A stretch of DNA of 64,000 bases, taken from Thunnus maccoyii (lineage: Eukaryota; Chordata; Actinopteri; Scombriformes; Scombridae). Below, one piece after another: positions 25,161 through 36,800 of the stretch (within the stretch, counting starts at the first letter, position 1; each line of letters starts with the position of its first letter). The stretch spans positions 14,029,501 to 14,093,500 of the forward strand of contig NC_056551.1 in assembly GCF_910596095.1 (NCBI RefSeq), written 5' to 3'. The notes beneath the pieces were generated by a model. The model was not told the origin of the DNA, ran no database searches, and saw only the letters and a list, made by a program, of their open reading frames with translations. Position numbers and translations under genes: made by a program.

Positions 25161-25475
25161 CTCTTTATTAAATTAAAAGCACTAAAATTCAATGATCTGG
25201 TTGACTTCAAAACTGCCCAAATCATATACAGAGTAAAAAAAATAAACAATTACCTAAAAGTGTCCAAGGGTTGTTTCAAATGAGAGGAAGTAAACATGAC
25301 CTGAGAGGAAAAAGCATTAATTAAGGACAAAATATTATTGTGTCACAATCAAAGGAGTTAATATATGGAACAACTGCAGTGAAGAAATTAAAACATGTGG
25401 AACGCTAATCAAATTTAAAAGACTTTTTAAAGATAATATATTTGAACGGATACAGGATGGACTTGTTTTTTGTTT
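25161..25475 (+). mobile_element. LINE remnant: C-terminal end of a reverse-transcriptase ORF
   Basis: Conceptual translation with breaks gives KALKFNDLVDFKTAQIIYR at about 25190-25240. A later frame gives GVNIWNNCSEEIKTCGTLIK at about 25355-25415. These are typical of the region after the RT domain in fish non-LTR retrotransposons. It is disabled by frameshifts and sits at the 3' end of the prion intron. The A-rich, G-run sequence around 25558-25578 may be an old tail. Confidence 0.6.
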
Positions 25476-25826
25476 GATTTGATAGAGATGAGTATTATGG
25501 ACACTGGTGGTGGATAGTTGAGTTTTCATATTAATCATGAAAGTGTATTGTTAAAGCAAAAAAAAAAGGGGGGGGGGTAGGACTAGAAAAGTTTCTAACT
25601 TCTGTTTTTTGAACATGGAATGCCTTATTTGAATTATATATATATGGTTTATTATATATATTTGCTGATGATTTTGAAAAAAAAGAAAGAAAATTAAATG
25701 AAAATGTCATCCTATACAAAAAAAGTAGGCCCAATGTGGAAACAGACGAGTGAAAGCAATGTTTGTTTTTGTGTTACTTGATTATTTCATGATCATAACC
25801 TTTGAGCACTTGTCTTTAGGGCAGTC

Positions 25827-27272
25827 ATGGGGAGGTTGTGTGAGACGGCTCTCGTGTCCCTTCTTATTATGTCTCTTCTGAATGCTGAATTGACATTGGC
25901 TAAAAGGGGCAGCAGCAGCAGCAGCAAGAGGACTTCATCTTCCAGCAACAGAGGTGGGACACAATCAAAACCAGGAAGCACTTCCAACAGAAATACCAAC
26001 CCTTATCCTTCTGGTGGAAGCTACCCTCATCCAGGAACAGGCAATACAAATCCAGGAGGATATCCCAGACAAAACCCAGCCAGTCAACCAGGAGTTGGTA
26101 GTAACCCCAACCAGAATCCTGCAGGTGGCTATCCAGCTGCAGGTGGCTATCCAGCTGCGGGTGGTTATCCAGCCGCTGGAGGGTATCCCAACCAAAATGC
26201 AGGAAGAGGCAATTATCCAAATCAATATCCACCTGCTGGAGGCTACCCAGCAGCAGGTGGCTACCCAGCAGCAGGTGGCTACCCAGCAGCAGGTGGCTAC
26301 CCAGCAGCAGGTGGCTACCCAGCTGCAGGACGATATCCTAACCAGTACCCAGCTGCAGGACGATATCCTAACCAGTACCCAGCTGCAGGAGGATATCCTA
26401 ACCAGTACCCAGCTGCTGGAGGATATCCTAACAGGGGAGGTGTCAATCCAGGTGGGTACCCTAACCAGTATCCGGGAGGTGGTTATCCAGTCAGAGGGGG
26501 AAATACGGGAAATACAGGTTGGGGTGTGCCTGGTGCGAATCCAGCAGGAGGTTACCCGGGTGGTTACCCCAACTGGAACCCAAACAATAAGATCCTCAGT
26601 CCCCGCTATGGTGGAGGAGGCTATGGACATGGTGGTTATGGGATGGGAGGGTCTCCTTTCTCTCGTTCTGTGGAGAGTATGGGATACAAACCCAAGTCTT
26701 CCGGTTTTGCCAAGAAAGCCATGGTGGCAGCAGGAGTCGGTGCTGTGGCTGGAATGGCTGTCGGGTATGGATTAGGGCGCTTCCCTCGACCACATTTCAC
26801 TTTCCGCAACCCTGAAGAGGAGTACTACTACAACAACTACATGTATCGTCGTTATGGCTCCCAGTCCACAGATGAAAAGGACTATGGCCGTGATTATGTT
26901 TACAAGCCACCACCACGGGCAGAGTCTTATGAAAAATTCATGGATCGCTGTATGAACAGTACTGACCTTTTGAAGGATCAGGGCAACAGCCAACAACAGG
27001 CAACAACCCCTACTCCTAACAGTCAGAGTGGAGGTGATAAAGAGGATGATGACACCGTCAGCATCGAGGAGATTGGATACCCAGCCCTAATTGAGCAAGT
27101 GAAGGCCCGGCGCTGTGTTGAGAAGTACATGGTCTACTCTGAGCGTTTTCTGCAGGAACGAAAAGCTGAGCAACAGTCCCAGCAGAATCGCAGCAGTCCT
27201 ATGGGCTACGGGATGATTCAGTTTTTCTCCTCCCTCTTAATGCTTGTGTCCAGCATGCTCCTGCTCCAGTGA
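25827..27272 (+). CDS. prnp: Teleost prion protein (PrP family), 481 aa, single coding exon
   Basis: A cell-surface GPI-anchored-type glycoprotein of the prion family; fish members are longer than mammalian ones and work in cell contact and signalling. Visible parts: signal peptide about 1-25; basic Ser-rich stretch 26-42; Tyr/Pro/Gly/Asn/Ala repeat region about 57-260, with GGYPAA hexamers and PAAGRYPNQY decamers; Gly/Tyr stretch 261-275; hydrophobic AKKAMVAAGVGAVAGMAVGY (295-314), the family's hallmark; Tyr-rich EEEYYYNNYMYRRY (330-343). Cys375 and Cys430 can form the single disulphide. N-glycosylation sites are NST (377) and NRS (454). A hydrophobic tail, 461-481, fits a GPI signal. The ATG follows an acceptor (CTTTAG, 25814-25819). 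The Sho-like gene lies convergently downstream. The paralogue name (prp1/prp2 type) is not settled by sequence alone. Confidence 0.93.
   Translation: MGRLCETALVSLLIMSLLNAELTLAKRGSSSSSKRTSSSSNRGGTQSKPGSTSNRNTNPYPSGGSYPHPGTGNTNPGGYPRQNPASQPGVGSNPNQNPAGGYPAAGGYPAAGGYPAAGGYPNQNAGRGNYPNQYPPAGGYPAAGGYPAAGGYPAAGGYPAAGGYPAAGRYPNQYPAAGRYPNQYPAAGGYPNQYPAAGGYPNRGGVNPGGYPNQYPGGGYPVRGGNTGNTGWGVPGANPAGGYPGGYPNWNPNNKILSPRYGGGGYGHGGYGMGGSPFSRSVESMGYKPKSSGFAKKAMVAAGVGAVAGMAVGYGLGRFPRPHFTFRNPEEEYYYNNYMYRRYGSQSTDEKDYGRDYVYKPPPRAESYEKFMDRCMNSTDLLKDQGNSQQQATTPTPNSQSGGDKEDDDTVSIEEIGYPALIEQVKARRCVEKYMVYSERFLQERKAEQQSQQNRSSPMGYGMIQFFSSLLMLVSSMLLLQ
26241..26440 (+). repeat. In-frame coding tandem repeats: 18-bp then 30-bp units
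   Basis: Units of exactly 18 bp starting at 26241, 26259, 26277 and 26295 are near identical (GGCTACCCAGCAGCAGGT). They are followed by four 30-bp units starting at 26321, 26351, 26381 and 26411 (AGCTGCAGGACGATATCCTA and onwards) with one or two changes each. They encode GYPAAG and PAAGRYPNQY repeats of the prion protein. Confidence 0.95.
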
Positions 27273-28071
27273 GAACAATCATCCCTCCTTTCACCTCACC
27301 CTGGATGTATTCTATGTCCTCTGTTATATCTGCACGTCTGCATAGCACTAACCTATATTATCTCCATAACACAAACAATAGATGTATACATACAAGATCT
27401 TTGGGTCATATTTGTTTAGACATTTAGTATCAGCAGAGAAAACTAGCTTGTGTACATAGTAAATGAAGGAATACATTTTAAGAGGCAGCATTTTAGATTT
27501 TACAGTTAAACCATCAGATTTATGTTGTATAAGCTGCACTACTGTTTTTCTGCGAAATTATTTTGCACCTCTGTTATTTGCACTTTTTCACTCCTCATCA
27601 TTGAACACTGAATGCATAGAGACAGATTCAGGGTATTTTATTTCAGTTTTTGTGGCAATGTATTATGACAATATATATCTGCTACTGTGTAAAAGAGGAA
27701 TGTTACACTAAGAGTTTTATATATGTCCAGAAACATCCAACTAACATAATAACATCATCCATCCACACTTCCATCAGTACAGAACAATCCAACAGGCTGA
27801 TTTTCCAATTGGATAATCAAAAGGAGATTTAATTTTCAGTGTTTTTCAGCTTTCAAGGAAGCTGAACTGATTAAAAGTGGGCTTTTAAAGCAGATTTCTA
27901 GATTGTCAGAGCAATGTAATGTAATGTTTGGTAATGGGAACTAAATGAGACATAATTCCTTCAGCCGGTTTTCAGACACCTGTTATTTCTAAGGGCCTCT
28001 CACAAAGACACTTAAAGAGGAAAAGGGACTTTTCACCTCATTTTTAGATGAGCTATTAATGAGAAAGGAGA

Positions 28072-28077
28072 AATAAA
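28072..28077 (+). terminator. Possible early poly(A) signal of the prion gene
   Basis: AATAAA about 800 bp after the stop codon, before the distal signal at 29898. Confidence 0.35.
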
Positions 28078-29897
28078 TTTGTGTATGGGCTTTGTCACTA
28101 TGGTAATGGATCTGTGATTATGTGGGGAACCATCTATTGTGAGTGATTTGGTTTAATGTTTGGCTCTGGAAGGTGATTTAATGGCCACAAGATAAGGTAT
28201 TTGCACATTGTGGTGCAAACATTTATCCCTAATGGTGTTTATTATTTGAAAGATGATATGACCCTGAAAGATTCCTTTATTAATGACCATTATTAATCAC
28301 CTCATGACAACCAAATATGTAAACTTCTCTTCAACGATAGAGGGCTTCCCTCTGGACAAATAGTTTGCTATCCAACAATATACAGTTAAACACTTGTATG
28401 ACAGAAATCGAAATGTGATTGAAGAAGTCCTCAAAGTAAAGAATTTCTCCTTCTCAGGTACATGACACTCACATGTCGTTTGTTGTTCAGCTGCCTGTAA
28501 AATCCTGGATTGCATGTAATAGCCCTCGACAGAATGGAGGCATCGATCAACACGTGTCCTTTGATGTGCAGGAAATGACGTTATTAGTGGTGTAATGGTG
28601 TTGCCCCTTTGCCTGCGGCCATTGAGAACAATAGATGCATTTGTTTTGGGTGAAATCTGGGATTTGATTTTGGTTTTTTTTTCAGCAGAGGAAGCCCACA
28701 ACAATTCAACGCTTTAATCTTAAACTCTCTCTTCTTGGCTCTGAACTGTGAAACTGACTAACTGGAAACACTGGCTTAGAATTTCCTAGAAGTGGAAATT
28801 ATAAATGGAATGGAATACAAAGGAGGGTTTATGACTTTTACTTCTTCTGCTGTCGCTGCACTGTCGTGTTTTACATTCAGACTCCTGTCTGGGTTTGGAG
28901 ATTTGATTCCATAGCTTTTGCCAACTGTGGTTTTATATTTCCAGGCGTACTCTTTAAATTTGCAGAGACACTCTAATTTTCCAGACTGTCCAGGCTGCTT
29001 GGTCGTGAGCTGGTCCATATATCTGCGTCTTCCTCTCATTTAATGCATCTCCCCATAACTCAATGAGATCTGCAGTCATAGGTGTTGGTGGGCTTGTAAA
29101 TACCCGTATTTCCCAAACTCTAGCCTCCTCTGGCTGTCATGGTGTGTGCCTCTCGAGTAATGACGTAGAAAATTTGTTTGTAATGTTTTAACTCAGATGT
29201 TTTATTTGACGGCTGTATTTTTTTAGTTAGTATATATTGTATTTATTACTATAGTTCCTTTATTAGTTTGTGTTTGATATTATTTCAGCTGATTTTTCCT
29301 TTATCAGGCTGTATTAATTAATAAACACTGTATGCTCTCAATTATGCCATTTTTACAGGATTTTAACCTTGTTCGGTTTAAAGAAAAATGATTGTTCTTC
29401 ATTTCAAACTGCTAGTGTACTGCTGCACTCCTCCTTAAAGTCTGTATTTTGTGAAGTTGTTGGCAAGTATATGTAAAATCAAAATGAGAAGTCAGTACTG
29501 TACTGTAGTACTGTCCAAATCCTTGCAATGCTCCCTTTTATAGTGATGGTCTTTTATTTTGTTCTTATCCAGCCACTTGTACTTCACATTTCTCTTTTAA
29601 TCTTTTAATCTCCTTGTAAATCTGTTTTTAATGTTCCATCCAGGGTTCTGGCAAAATGTTTTTATTCCATTTCAAATTACAGTTTGACTTTTTCATACAA
29701 AATAGGCTGTAGAATATCTGTAAAGTGCACTTATTTCCCTTTAGGATTGGATATTCTGTAACTGTGTCATTGAGCTCATACTGAATGAATCTGTGTCAGT
29801 CTTCTGGTTCTGATTTGCAATTGTAAATGCTTTAGTACTCATCAACTGATATGACTAACATGGTTTAATATGGTTTGTCATGAATGTGTATGTGCTA

Positions 29898-29903
29898 AAT
29901 AAA
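29898..29903 (+). terminator. Distal poly(A) signal of the prion gene
   Basis: AATAAA in GCTAAATAAAATATG, followed by a T-containing stretch. Confidence 0.5.
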
Positions 29904-29920
29904 ATATGTGAAAGAAATAA

Positions 29921-30684
29921 CGGTTTCCCCTAAATTACATTATCCCACAAACACTATCACGCATTCTTGTTTATTATAGCCTTTAAACTAATTAAATATT
30001 AGAATAATACCAGAGTATAGCATGAAGAGAGTGAACCAAAGATTTACTTCCATTTCCTTACCAATGCAGTTACCTGCAGTTTATATGTCAGCCACCATTT
30101 TGATGGCAACTTTCTGTTATTCTGTCGCTACTGATAATGTCTTGAATGCTTGTTTTTCTGAGATGAATGATTTCATTTCTGAATCAGGAAATTTTAAACA
30201 GTATTTGAGGCAAAGCTTTTGATACACGCACTTGACACCAGCATGTTAGCATCGCCATTGCATGGCTGTAGACCATACTCTTGGTAAATGTAGAATGTAA
30301 CCCTGAGGTTTCTAAATCCAACCAAGTCCCATAAAAAATACCAAGAACATGACTCATAATTGACAGTTAAAAATAAACGTGATCCCTGACAGTTTGGTCG
30401 GAGATTCGTGTGACCTCTGCTAGTAGCCTTGGGCAGCCTCAAGCAGAGATGAGGAGGAGCAAACCGCCAAATTCTTTCCTTTTCAAACTTATAATCATCA
30501 GCCCCAACCAACACACTTTGTTCAACTCTCTTGTGGGGCCACAATGCAACTTACCAAGACCATGTAGACAGACTCTGATGTGTAAAATTGGTGGAGTTCA
30601 CCTTTAATAGCCTAATATATCCATTTTAAAGAAAATACTTGGACAAACTCATCCTACATTAGTCAATAAAGGGCAGAAGGATAA
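29921..30684. other. Gap between the convergent prion and Sho 3' ends
   Basis: About 760 bp between the predicted poly(A) regions of two genes transcribed toward each other. No exon or known repeat was recognised. Confidence 0.5.
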
Positions 30685-30700
30685 TTAGTTTAAAGTGGCT

Positions 30701-30706
30701 TTTATT
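30701..30706 (-). terminator. Poly(A) signal of the Sho-like gene
   Basis: TTTATT on the plus strand is AATAAA on the minus strand, 63 bp after the stop codon. It gives a short 3'UTR. Confidence 0.55.
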
Positions 30707-30768
30707 TGATTTGCATTTTCGCTGACAGCATCTGTAATTGATAGATTTCCCAGTGATGAGTGGTCAGA

Positions 30769-31251
30769 TTAAATCGCTCTTATCCAGGCTGCTATGAGGA
30801 AAGGCACCACATGTCCAAGTGTGAGAAAGATGTTACTCGTGGGAGCAGGTGCAGCCGCTTTAACAAAGGCTCTCCAGCGAGACTGGTTGTGATATCGTTG
30901 GTTTTCCTGGTAGTAAAGCCGTTGATCTTCCTCAGAGGAGGTAGTCTTGTGGCCATGATGGTTCTTAGATCCGTGCTTTGGCCTACCAAGCAACCCCAGC
31001 CCGTACCCGGTGCCCGAGCCTCCCAGCACGCCAGCTGCTGCTGCTCCTGCCCACTTCAGGCCATGCTTGGAGAAGCCACGACTCTGAGAGGGAGGTGCTT
31101 CTTTACCTTCTTTACCTTGTTTACTGTCACCTTTTTTTCCACCCCTGAAGAAACCTCCACGTTTACCGTATGTGTACTGTGCACCTGGGCACAGAGCGAC
31201 CATAAGTAACAGCCAAATCCAGAGGGACAAAAGCTTCTGCCGGCCTGTCAT
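30769..31251 (-). CDS. sprn: Shadoo-like (shadow of prion protein), 160 aa, single coding exon
   Basis: A small GPI-anchored-type relative of the prion protein, expressed mainly in neural tissue in vertebrates. Visible parts: signal peptide about 1-24; basic Gly/Lys region 29-65 (GKRGGFFRGGKKGDSKQGK); Ala/Gly-rich hydrophobic segment 68-89 (AGAAAAGVLGGSGTGYGLGL), matching the prion hallmark; N-glycosylation site NQS at 122; hydrophobic C-terminus about 139-160 as a GPI signal. There is no cysteine pair, as expected for Shadoo. The CDS is in one exon with an acceptor, TTTTTGCAG, ending at 31269, so a noncoding exon lies upstream. It is convergent with the prion gene, a neighbour relation described for a fish Sho gene. 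It could be the Sho2/SPRNB type. Confidence 0.9.
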   Translation of the reverse strand: MTGRQKLLSLWIWLLLMVALCPGAQYTYGKRGGFFRGGKKGDSKQGKEGKEAPPSQSRGFSKHGLKWAGAAAAGVLGGSGTGYGLGLLGRPKHGSKNHHGHKTTSSEEDQRLYYQENQRYHNQSRWRAFVKAAAPAPTSNIFLTLGHVVPFLIAAWIRAI

Positions 31252-31844
31252 TACTGGAGATCTGAGCCCTGCAAAAACACATCAACATCAAGGCTGAGGG
31301 TGAATAACCTGAACACTTTTACTTGAGTTACTAGAGTTGATAACATTAGATATAGAATAGAAATGGCTTTATTTTAGCACGGTATACTCATTTGACAGGC
31401 AGAGAGAGGTCTTTCAATTCTGTTGGCAGTCATTCAAACTGGCATTAAAGCTTTTGATTTTGCTCAATGCACATCCACATGCTCACCAGCACAAACACAA
31501 CAGACATCTAGAACGATCCACATTCTCTGTCAACACTAGGATTAGCCAGGCATTATGTGTGATGCATATTTCGCCCTTTCATGATGCCGAGCTGTTTTCC
31601 CTGCCTCTGATACGCAGTGTACATTTCCATAGCTTTCTACAAAACATATCAATGATGTAGTATCAAAGGGTGTATATGCACATGTGTGGATGTCACTGCA
31701 ATGCATTTGGAATAGGTCATTTCAATTACACAGGTAAAAAGAGTTGATTAAAAGTTTTGATTGTTTATATGACACAAACCATCTTGCATTTAATAACATA
31801 TAAAATTCACAAATATAGTTAAATGTAAGAGATTTTTTTTTTAC

Positions 31845-32020
31845 CTTTTTGACTGGTCACACAGAGAGGTTATGATGCTGGAGCCGCAGTCCTTTCTCAA
31901 ACCATTTACAGTACAGTGCAGCAGGGCAGCATGTTGGTTTTCAGTATCAATTCAATACCAACGTTCACTCAAAAGAGCCAGCAGAGCCCCTCCCCAAAAC
32001 AAACCATGCTTTGCCATTGG
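31845..32020 (-). promoter_or_regulatory. Predicted noncoding exon 1 and promoter of the Sho-like gene
   Basis: A donor AAAAAG|GTAAAA lies at 31845/31844 on the minus strand. Upstream are a GC-box-like GGGGAGGGG (about 31988-31997 on the plus strand as CCCCTCCCC) and a CCAAT box (CCATTGG at 32014-32020 on the plus strand). This is the usual spacing for a TATA-less promoter. Confidence 0.4.
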
Positions 32021-32989
32021 TTCCAGATCAATAATATCGTACAGGTTGAATGATTTCTGCTGACGGTGGCATTTCACATACAGTTGTGACATCTAGTTTT
32101 CTCTCATTATCCAACAAATGCAAATGCAAGTGCAAAAACAAATAGATACTTGTTGACAAAATACTGCACTAGCTGGTTTTTGTCTATCACAGGTCTCTGT
32201 CAGATCCACCTGCATGTTTGTACTTGCAATTATTCATTAAAGCTCACAGTATGTATATATGATTATACAGTATATTTATATGATTATAATGCTCAAGCGT
32301 GGTTAAGGGAATTAGTGTTTTCTCCCCTCCTTTTTAGCTTTAATTATTTGAACTCACTACATGACATGATATGCACTCACTCCATGTAAAGCATGACATT
32401 ATTTAAGGAAATTCCTAACATGACTGTTACCATTAAGTGGCCTTTTAAGTATAAAGTGGCCTTTAGAACGAGGAAGACAGAGAGCAAGAAACTGAGTTAT
32501 CATAAGAATTTGTGAAGCATTAATGCACATTTAATAGAAGATAACAGATTCATTTTTAGGATCAATTCACATTGTTGATTTATATCCCAGATTTTATGAC
32601 CTTATTGTGCTAACTAAAAACATTTTATGTGGTTATCATATTGAGTGTTGCTTTGATAAAAAAAAAAAATCTTGATACTACATTTTGTTTTTTACTTTTA
32701 TCCTGTTACTTTACGTATAATGCAATGTTAAGTATATTTGATACAGAGAAACAAGTGTATATTTATCAATATGAAGGACATGTCTGTGCTAATAAATGTA
32801 AAGATTTATCATACAGATCAAAGAAAGAACAAGTAAATGAAAGCTTTATACACTGAATAGAACGAATGAGCATATCAACCATTAAGAATCCTAATCTTTT
32901 GTATGAAATAGAGAAATAGAATAAAGATGATTGTTCAGAAATATGAGACTGGCCTAATCCTAAAAATTGGGGGAAATAATATATCAGTC
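32021..32989. other. AT-rich intergenic stretch
   Basis: Between the Sho promoter and the repeat at 32990. No exon or recognisable element was seen, only short ORFs of random appearance. Confidence 0.4.
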
Positions 32990-33165
32990 AGAGGGACCAA
33001 ACCGCTACTTTTACTGCAATACTTTATTATTCTGTTTATACTTATGTACGTTTACTTAAGTAGGATTTTTCATGCAGGACTTTTACTTGTAATGGAGTAT
33101 TTTTACATTGCTGTATTGGCACTTTTACTTAAATAAAGGATCTGAATACTTTTTTCACCACTGGA
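32990..33165 (+). repeat. Dispersed fish repeat, right part
   Basis: Contains TTACTTAAGTAGGATTTTTC, GCAGGACTTTTACTTGTAAT and ends TACTTTTTTCACCACTGG. This series is widespread in percomorph intergenic DNA. A fragment in inverted orientation is at 10295-10512. Confidence 0.6.
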
Positions 33166-33341
33166 TCCAGCAAAAACAGAGTGCAAGATACAAACAAGAT
33201 AAACATGGACATGTTGAAAGGCAGCACATTTACATCATCTGTAGAGACACAAATGATATATTTTATTTTAGAGATACTATTCATCTCTGGGTAAATTAGG
33301 ATGTAAAGTAGAAGAGATTCATCAGGAGGTGAAGGTAGATT

Positions 33342-33347
33342 TTTATT
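33342..33347 (-). terminator. Poly(A) signal of kcnip3
   Basis: TTTATT on the plus strand, AATAAA on the minus strand. It is about 520 bp after the kcnip3 stop codon, implying a 3'UTR of about 33330-33869. Confidence 0.45.
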
Positions 33348-33869
33348 TTAGCAGGTTTCGGGTCGACATGACAATGACAGCGTATCACATTTACACAAAA
33401 ATCTGAAGAACTTAGAAACATAATTATTTCTATACAGTATAATACAGTAACAAAGTATCATCCCACTTATGTCCAAGGTTTCAAAGTGGTCAATAATAAT
33501 CCCCCCTTGTTTGTGTTCAATGTGGTTTGCATCACATGCTTTTAAATGTTGGGCAAACATCCATGCTCATCTGACAGAGTTTATTTTCCCACATTTTTTC
33601 CCACATTTCCCTCATGTGAAAAAATAAAACTGTCATGCAAAGAAACATTTTTTTCTTCGAGTGATTTGGTGAATGCTGCGCATTTCTCTGCATAGACCAG
33701 TTTTACCGGAAAAATAATAGTGTTTGTCTGTTTGTATTAATGTGTCAAATGTGTTGCATGACCCAGTTTTTCACTTTCAGAATGAATGTATTTTGATTAA
33801 AGTTATTTCAGGCCGAGAAGCTTGCAGCTGGAAGCATTATGCAGCATTACCGATCCACTTCTACAGAAA

Positions 33870-36800
33870 CTAGATGACATTTTCAAAGAGCTGCATGGAG
33901 GACATTATACTTTCATCCTGTTGAGACAAGAAAACAGATGCAAGAGGAACTGTGGTCAACATGTGGTCAATCCACATGTGGTAAAAACACTGATTTTGAT
34001 TATCTGTTTACCTTCTGGCAGGTTTCTATGAATTCATCAATAGTCACCACTCCATCTCTGTTCCGATCCATTTTCTGAAAAAGGTCAGACATTGTTTTTA
34101 CAACATGAAAAGGAGAGAGACCTTATAGTCTAGGGGGAGTTTTAGGTTTTTAGTTTGTATGTTATTTTTGAAAATTGAAAAAAAAAAAGGCATAGGATTG
34201 TTGGATAGGAGAGTCAGGAGATTCAGATGTGAAGTAAGCGTGTAATGCACAGTTGACCTTTGTCCACTGCCGTCACCAGAATTGCAAAAACATTGTTACT
34301 AGTTAAACTATTAAACCAAGACACATTTGCACATTGTGTTAAAATGACAGGTGTTATGCAACTTAAGGGCACATTTCTTGGCTCGTGCATTTCATTTGGG
34401 TTTGATTTTGAGTTGTGGCAGCAACAAATTTGTCTAATTTTTCTACTTGATTTGACTTGATTTTGTTCAGTCTAAATTCCTTTCATAAGGGACTGACAGA
34501 GTTACAACACTACAGTGTCCAGGTACATACACTGTGTCAGAATAATCAGAATAATGTCTGTATGTAATATTTTATAACGATATTAATGATTAGACTGAGT
34601 GGATTCAGAGATAACATACCTGGAAGAATTTCTCCACATGTTCAAAGGGGGACTCTTCTCGTACACTCGGTAAAGTATACCTGCCCATCATGTCATAAAT
34701 TGACGTCATTATTGCCAACATTTCCTGCAGGAAACCAGACAGATGTACATTATCTGCAGAAATCATGACACTGCAACAGATTTTGTTTCAGTATTGTTTG
34801 TTGACTGCACCTCTTTAGTAATGTAGCCGTCCTTGTTGATGTCATATAGATTAAACGCCCATCGAAGTTTCTCTGTAACTGAGCCTCTAAGCAACACAGA
34901 CAATCCCAACACAAAGTCCTGTAAAGGCAAGTAAAAGTAAAACTAAAGCCCTGCCACCCTTGACAAATGACCACAGGATTTAAGATATCAACACATGTGT
35001 AAACCCCGCAGAACTGACCTCAAAACGGATGGAACCATTTCTGTCCATGTCAAATGCGTTGAACAAGAAATGTGCATATGTGGTTGCATCTGAAAACACA
35101 TAAGATGTGCAGGGTTGGTGATTAATTGGCCTTGATTAATTGCAATACACTTATAAAACTAGATTATTTATTTTATACTGAGAGTCATGCCTGACTTTGC
35201 TTGTCTAACAAATTTCTGACATTTTATCATGTTTTTCAGTCCACACAAGCTGTTAGTTTTGATGATTAATTAGGATAAAGGGTTAATCAACTTAATACTG
35301 ATTGTTCAGACATATCAGTTTGTATTGTCAGTTACGTACTGTACCTCCTTGAGGGAAGAACTGTGAGTAAATGATCTTGAAAGTTTCTTCATCCACTAGC
35401 CCACTGGGACATTCCTATTGAAAGAACAAACAAACATTTACTGGAATTTCAGTATCTACATTTAGGCAGATTAATACTACAGCTGCTGTCAAAAAGTAAA
35501 ATTAACCCAAGTAATTAGATTTTGTCTAAATGATTAAGTATGGACTTTTGACATTTGTGAAATGGAGACTGTAGTTTAAATTTGTGTCCAAATCTATACT
35601 GGTACACTTTCTGTAGCAGAATGTTGAAGTTAGTGTCATGTAGTACAGGACTAAGGCCACTAGAGGGAAAGAAGAGCATGATATCCAAAAACTGAATTAA
35701 TTCAATGGAGAAATTGTGCCCGAGGCTTTCTGTGCTTTTTATTATTCCTCAGATTGCAGTTTCCCTCAGATAGTCAGAATCATTAATGAATAGTCTAATA
35801 ATGCATATGTATAGGCTGCAGTTTCTTACATACTGAAATCAACACATGTGATGTAAAGAAAAGGAAACAGTACAAAAACAACATCACAGAGAAAAGCAAG
35901 ACAGAGAACATAAAGATTATGAAAACTAAAAACTCTTTAAATGGCCAAAACTGACTCACATTGCAATATTTTCATCCTCCAGGCTCTAAGTGTGACTATA
36001 GTGGTGATCCACTTCTATGTTACATACTCATTCAAAGCAAGTTTTGAGTGTGCTGTTGATGTACACTACTGTCCCAAATTGTTGTTTTTTTGTATAGTAA
36101 AGTTTTGTATACTAACAGTATGCTATTACAGTTAGTGTATACTACATACTGTATGCAATTGGTATGTAGTTTGGAACTGGGAAAGTGTTGTCTGTTCCTT
36201 TGTAAATACAGCCTTCATTCAAACGTGAGTTAGGTTTTCATTTAATGAAATAAACTGGATCAGCTGCTTTCTCTGATTACCAAAACAAGCTTCTAAATAA
36301 ACACAGTAGACATTTTGTCGACCAGGAATAACCAGGTGGAGCTAATGACATTAATGTTATTAATTACACCTGTGCTTTTCCTGCTATGACATGTCAAAAT
36401 GCTCTGAATCAGGTCTGTTTACTACTTTAGGTCTGTTGTCTACTTAAAGGTACTTTGTGGAAATTTCATTATAAACAGTTGTGCTTACATTTTGCTTTTC
36501 TCACCACAACTTATTATGTGCATCTTTAAGGTTTCACAAACCTCATAAAATATTTGCAAAGCCAGCTTTGTTTACATCAGCTAGTGGTTCTTTAATGGCA
36601 GTTTGCTACGTTTAATGGCACATTACAGCCACTAATTGTCGATATGCATTACCGTCCTCAGCAGTCTGCAAAAATATATATTAGGTCACCACTAGGCTCG
36701 TGCATGTGCATCCTCATGTTGGTAGGACAAAGAGCAAATGCAACTGCTCATCAAAACATTGCTCTACAGTGCCTCTAGTGGTCAAAAACTCCACAAGGCA

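Larger units (their letters stand above)
27273..29920 (+). other. Prion gene 3'UTR
   Basis: AT-rich noncoding sequence from the stop codon to the AATAAA at 29898-29903. An earlier AATAAA at 28072-28077 could give a shorter transcript. No repeat element was recognised in it, unlike the intron. The minus-strand ORFs of 60-135 codons here look random. A long 3'UTR is usual for prion genes. Confidence 0.55.

Noticed and set aside
25965-26630. 221-codon ORF on the minus strand inside the prion CDS
   Set aside because: Its periodic WVATCC/SSCSWVLVRI translation is the antisense of the coding repeats; stop-free only because of the repeat composition.
25954-26775. 273-codon plus-strand ORF in another frame of the prion CDS
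   Set aside because: Frame shadow of the Tyr/Pro/Gly repeats; no signal peptide or family features.
28297-28704. 135-codon minus-strand ORF in the prion 3'UTR
   Set aside because: Composition and sequence look random, with no family resemblance.
30760-31209. 149-codon plus-strand ORF opposite the Sho-like CDS
   Set aside because: Antisense shadow; the minus-strand reading has a complete Shadoo architecture.
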